Assembly: GCA_036897095.1 (NCBI GenBank)
Contig: JAYMSP010000051.1
Coordinates: 37,227 to 101,226, forward strand
Length of the DNA stretch: 64,000 bases
Direction of reading: 5' to 3'
Source of the DNA: Plantago elongata
Lineage: Eukaryota > Streptophyta > Magnoliopsida > Lamiales > Plantaginaceae
Shown one piece after another: positions 61,238 to 64,000 of this stretch (its first letter is position 1; each line of letters opens with the position of its first letter). Below the pieces are notes generated by a model. It did no database searches. It was given only the letters and a program-made list of their open reading frames with translations, and was not told the origin of the DNA. Made by a program: the position numbers and the translations under genes.

Positions 61238-61407
61238 TCTTTTCTACTATTTTAAAAGAGAACTACTTTCACATATTATAATTATTAAAATTTACATTTT
61301 TATTATTAACTTACTATATAACATATATATCATTTAATTTATAACTAATTAAATATAAATATATTTAATTTTTTAGCACGTGAATTTTCACGTGCAAATT
61401 TTACTAG
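61238..61407 (+). mobile_element. Small non-autonomous Helitron
   Basis: It begins TCTTTTCTACTATTTTAAAA and ends with a perfect 8-base-stem hairpin (GCACGTGA, loop ATTT, TCACGTGC; 61376-61395), then 8 bases and CTAG. It is flanked by A on the left and T on the right, as expected for insertion into AT. Length 170 bases, no coding. It lies ~420 bases upstream of the PME2 ATG. Confidence 0.8.
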
Positions 61408-61574
61408 TTAATATATAATATTGCAGAATTCTCTTAAAATTTAGACTTTTATAAGTTTTTGTATTCATTTAATTTATTTTTTATTTTACTTTATGACAAT
61501 ATTGTAATTACACCTTGCTTTACCATAATTTCTTACATATGTAACTCCTACTGAAGTAATTAAATATTATCAAA

Positions 61575-61601
61575 TACACTTGAATCTTGACTAGCTGCTA
61601 T
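61575..61601 (+). promoter_or_regulatory. Conserved promoter block of PME2
   Basis: Matches 57927-57953 upstream of PME1 with one mismatch over 27 bases; ~250 bases before the ATG. Confidence 0.5.
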
Positions 61602-61723
61602 AATTATTAATTATTGTGAGTTTTCCATATAATCCAAGTACTACTTCTAAGTAACATATATATAATATATTGACTGCACTTGATTTTTGGGCTTTAATTA
61701 ACTTTTCTTTTTACCATGAACTT

Positions 61724-61733
61724 GTATATATAG
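61724..61733 (+). promoter_or_regulatory. TATA box of PME2
   Basis: GTATATATAG, ~95-100 bases before the ATG, in the same sequence context as the PME1 TATA box. Confidence 0.55.
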
Positions 61734-61826
61734 TAGTACTTCACTAGCTGGTGTTAAGTATTAAAAAATCTCCAAGTAAAATCTTAATTAGTTTGTAACT
61801 TAGTAAGATTTTTTTTCTTGACAGTC

Positions 61827-63065
61827 ATGTTTTCAATCAGTGTTTGGTCTTTAGCTGTTCTGTTATTATGTAGTGAAATTGTAGTTTGTTTGAAGCAAAA
61901 TGGCGCCCAAGATCTTATTACTTGGGATGACTTGTTGCTGACAGATAAGGAGGGTCATAATGATGCTAGAGTCATTGTAGTTGATCCGAGTGGCAATGGC
62001 GATGCTCAGACTGTGAATGCTGCAATACAAATGGTTCCGGAAAACAATCGACAGAGAGTGAAAATCCACGTTAAACCTGGAATTTACAAAGAAAAAGTAG
62101 AAATTCCAACGAATAAGCCTTACATTTCGTTGATTGGAGATCCAAAGAATCCGGAGAAGGCAGTCATAACGGGGCATGCTAAAACAAATGATTCTGACGG
62201 GAAGGGAGGAAGAATTGGCACTTTCCGAACCGCCACTGTTGCTGTAGCAGGAAATTTCTTTTGTGCATCCGGAATCACTTTTCAGGTAATTTACTTTTCA
62301 TCCACCAGTAAACTTTGCGGCAGAGAAATCGTCAACTACTTTGCTTTAATATGGAAAGAAAATAAAAAATTCCACACAGCCATCGAGTATTGACTGGCCA
62401 TTAACTAACAATACACTTCTTCTTATATCGCACTTATCTAATAACCAACAATTACACCTCCTAACTTTAATTCTTTTCTTGCCCTGATTTTACAGAACAC
62501 AGCAACTGGAGCCCAAGGAGTGGCAATACATTTATCGGAAGATAAATCCGTGTTCTATAAAGTTCGGTTTATTGGATCACAAGATACACTGTTGGATTGG
62601 AGGGGAACACATTATTTCTACCAATGTTTTATTCAAGGTGCAACAGATTTCGTCTGTGGTAATGGAAGATCACTCTACAATGAATGCCAGCTCAAAGTAG
62701 TTAGCCCTGGATTCGCCATTGCTGCACATCACAGGGTAAAGGCTGATGAGAACACCGGGTTCTCTTTTGTGAACTGTACAGTAACAGGCAACTCCGGTAT
62801 TAAGCCATACTTGGGAAGATCTTGGGGAGCCTATTCGCATGTAGTTTTCTCATTTTGTAAACTCGACATTGATATAAGATCAGGAGGATGGGATGACTTT
62901 GGAGTCAAATCCAGACAGAAGACTGCGGTATTTGGCGAGTATCAATCCTCAGGCAAGGGTTCTCACACTGGAAGAGTGCCATGGTCTAGATCTTTAAGTT
63001 CTGAGGATGCTAAACCATATCTGGACACCAGTTTTATAGGTGGCCAAGATTGGCTAAAATTGTAG
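61827..63065 (+). CDS. Pectin methylesterase, QUARTET1-like, copy 2 (PME2)
   Basis: Two exons, 61827-62285 and 62496-63065, give 342 residues; exon 2 has exactly the PME1 length (570 bases). The signal peptide (MFSISVWSLAVLLLC) is nearly that of PME1. Catalytic positions are kept: Gln160, Gln182 and Asp183 in GSQDTLL, Asp204 in GATDFVCGNG, Arg261 and Trp263. The usual LGRPW is LGRSW here, a Pro-to-Ser change between the two catalytic residues, which may alter but need not abolish activity. The intron (210 bases) lacks the microsatellite and repeats of PME1. Tandem duplicate of PME1 on the same strand, with its own TATA box and shared promoter block. Confidence 0.92.
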
Positions 63066-63125
63066 GGACAATTTTGTTCTAATACTCTGAGAGTTATGAG
63101 TTATACTTATACAACAAGAAGTTAA

Positions 63126-63280
63126 AGAAAATATTCGTCTACTTTCTCTTATCCTGCACACTCTTAGGAGACTTTGAGCATTCATTGGATGTTACCTTGA
63201 TCCATACCTTAAGTACCTGTTAACATTAAAAACAATCTCAGTTAACCACCACCGTTGTCGGTGCATTGCAATAAACGTGA
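63126..63280 (+). pseudogene. SPH relic behind PME2
   Basis: The sequence gaaaatattcgtctactttc, continuing tcttatcctgcacactcttagga, matches 56472-56515 of the intact SPH (signal-peptide region) at roughly 85% by eye. Then gtgcattgcaa matches 56610. The frame is broken. It starts ~60 bases after the PME2 stop. Confidence 0.78.
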
Positions 63281-63714
63281 ATCATTAAACATGTTTTGCA
63301 TGTCTAAAAAATAAGAAATGAATACATCGTTTACTCTGTTGGTAAAGAAAAGTCGAAATCTGTATAATTTTATTTCTCAACAAGATGCATTTGATAAAGT
63401 TAGTCTTAAAAGTAAAAAAGAAAAGAAGAAAAGACCAATGTACAATTCTTGCATATCATCATTAAGTAATTAATCTCAGCTAAATAACCTGCAATGTCTG
63501 ATGATATTTGGTCTGCCTTTTTATTTAAAGAAATTTGTTGAAATCTACAAGAAGATGCATGTAATTCAATGTTCTGGACTGCTTTCTTGCTGTTAGGAAG
63601 AATATATTTGCTGCAGAGTACTGTAACTTTTCTATATAAGTCACATCGACTCGTTGCAGATCCACGAACATCTTCCAACTAGACACTATAAACTTTTGAT
63701 CAAAATTCTTCACA
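63281..63714 (+). other. Spacer and promoter of PME3
   Basis: AT-rich, with TCTATATAAG at 63631-63640, a TATA box ~75-85 bases before the PME3 ATG. The 27-base block shared by PME1 and PME2 is not seen here. Confidence 0.55.
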
Positions 63715-64000
63715 ATGAAGTCATCGAATTTTGGCATCTGGTCTCTTGTTTTTCTCCTCTTATGTTGTGATGAAATGCGAGTATGTTTTGCTTGCAAAGG
63801 TTGCAGCCATGGTAACCAAAGCCATGGTAAACATAGCCATGGTAACCAAAGCCATGGTGACTATGGTAACGATGGTTCGCAAAATTTCATCACATGGAAC
63901 GACTTGTTGCCTGGAAAGCCGGATGTTAAGCATGCTAGAACGATTGTTGTCGATCCACATGGAGGTAGTGGCCATGCTACAACAGTTAATGCCGCTATCC
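63715..64000 (+). CDS. Pectin methylesterase, QUARTET1-like, copy 3 (PME3), 5' part
   Basis: The frame opens with ATG at 63715 and runs off the window after 95 codons. A signal peptide (IWSLVFLLLCCDEMRVCFAC) is followed by an insert absent from PME1 and PME2, a His-Gly-rich run made of four CSHGNQ/SHGKH-type repeats from a 15-base tandem repeat (63802-63858). The PME family start then resumes with NFITWNDLL, ARTIVVDPHGG and TTVNAAI. The catalytic part lies outside the window, so function cannot be judged. Confidence 0.85.
   Translation, partial: MKSSNFGIWSLVFLLLCCDEMRVCFACKGCSHGNQSHGKHSHGNQSHGDYGNDGSQNFITWNDLLPGKPDVKHARTIVVDPHGGSGHATTVNAAI
63802..63860 (+). repeat. 15-bp coding tandem repeat, 4 copies, in PME3
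   Basis: The unit agccatggtaaccaa (with aacat and gactat variants) repeats about four times and encodes SHGNQ/SHGKH. It lies just after the signal peptide and keeps frame. Confidence 0.85.

Noticed and set aside
1-64000. CRISPR arrays, bacterial operons, prophage or viral genes
   Set aside because: No regularly spaced repeats, no prokaryotic gene layout and no viral protein signature; everything recognisable is plant nuclear.

Overview
The window is nuclear DNA of a flowering plant, almost certainly a eudicot. Genes have many short exons with GT-AG introns, intergenic DNA is very AT-rich, small DNA transposons (MITEs), a tRNA-type SINE and a Helitron are scattered through it, and the proteins belong to plant-only families (PTAC3, neprosin, S-protein homologs, DREB, F-box/FBD). 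The species cannot be fixed from the sequence. All exon maps were built by reading splice sites by eye and checking that exon phases add up; no alignment or transcript was available.

Left part (1-15.7 kb): a truncated reading frame at the left edge (-), a small predicted membrane protein (+), an F-box/LRR/FBD gene (+), a broken F-box/FBA pseudogene (-), a conserved predicted plastid membrane protein with nine exons (-), an LTR-like repeat close upstream of it, and a secreted neprosin-domain peptidase (-).

Middle (19-50 kb): PTAC3/PAP1, a subunit of the plastid RNA polymerase complex (13 exons, -, with a SINE in one intron); two tandem GDSL enzymes of the cutin synthase/LTL1 type with identical exon 2-5 lengths (-); TPK1-type vacuolar two-pore K+ channel (+); a DREB-type AP2 transcription factor (-); and the minor-spliceosome protein U11-48K (+), whose first exon has an extreme strand-composition bias.

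Right part (55-64 kb): a cluster of secreted-protein genes in which S-protein homologs (SPH, the family of the poppy self-incompatibility ligand) alternate with short pectin methylesterases of QUARTET1 type. The order is an SPH pseudogene (-), intact SPH (+), PME1, SPH relic, PME2, SPH relic, PME3 (cut by the window end). This looks like repeated duplication of a composite SPH+PME unit and is the most unusual item in the window.

From memory of Arabidopsis, the order mixes homologs of two blocks: AT3G04160/04260/04290 (U11-48K, PTAC3, LTL1) and AT5G55590/55630 (QRT1, TPK1). This suggests an ancestral linkage that was split after duplication in Arabidopsis.
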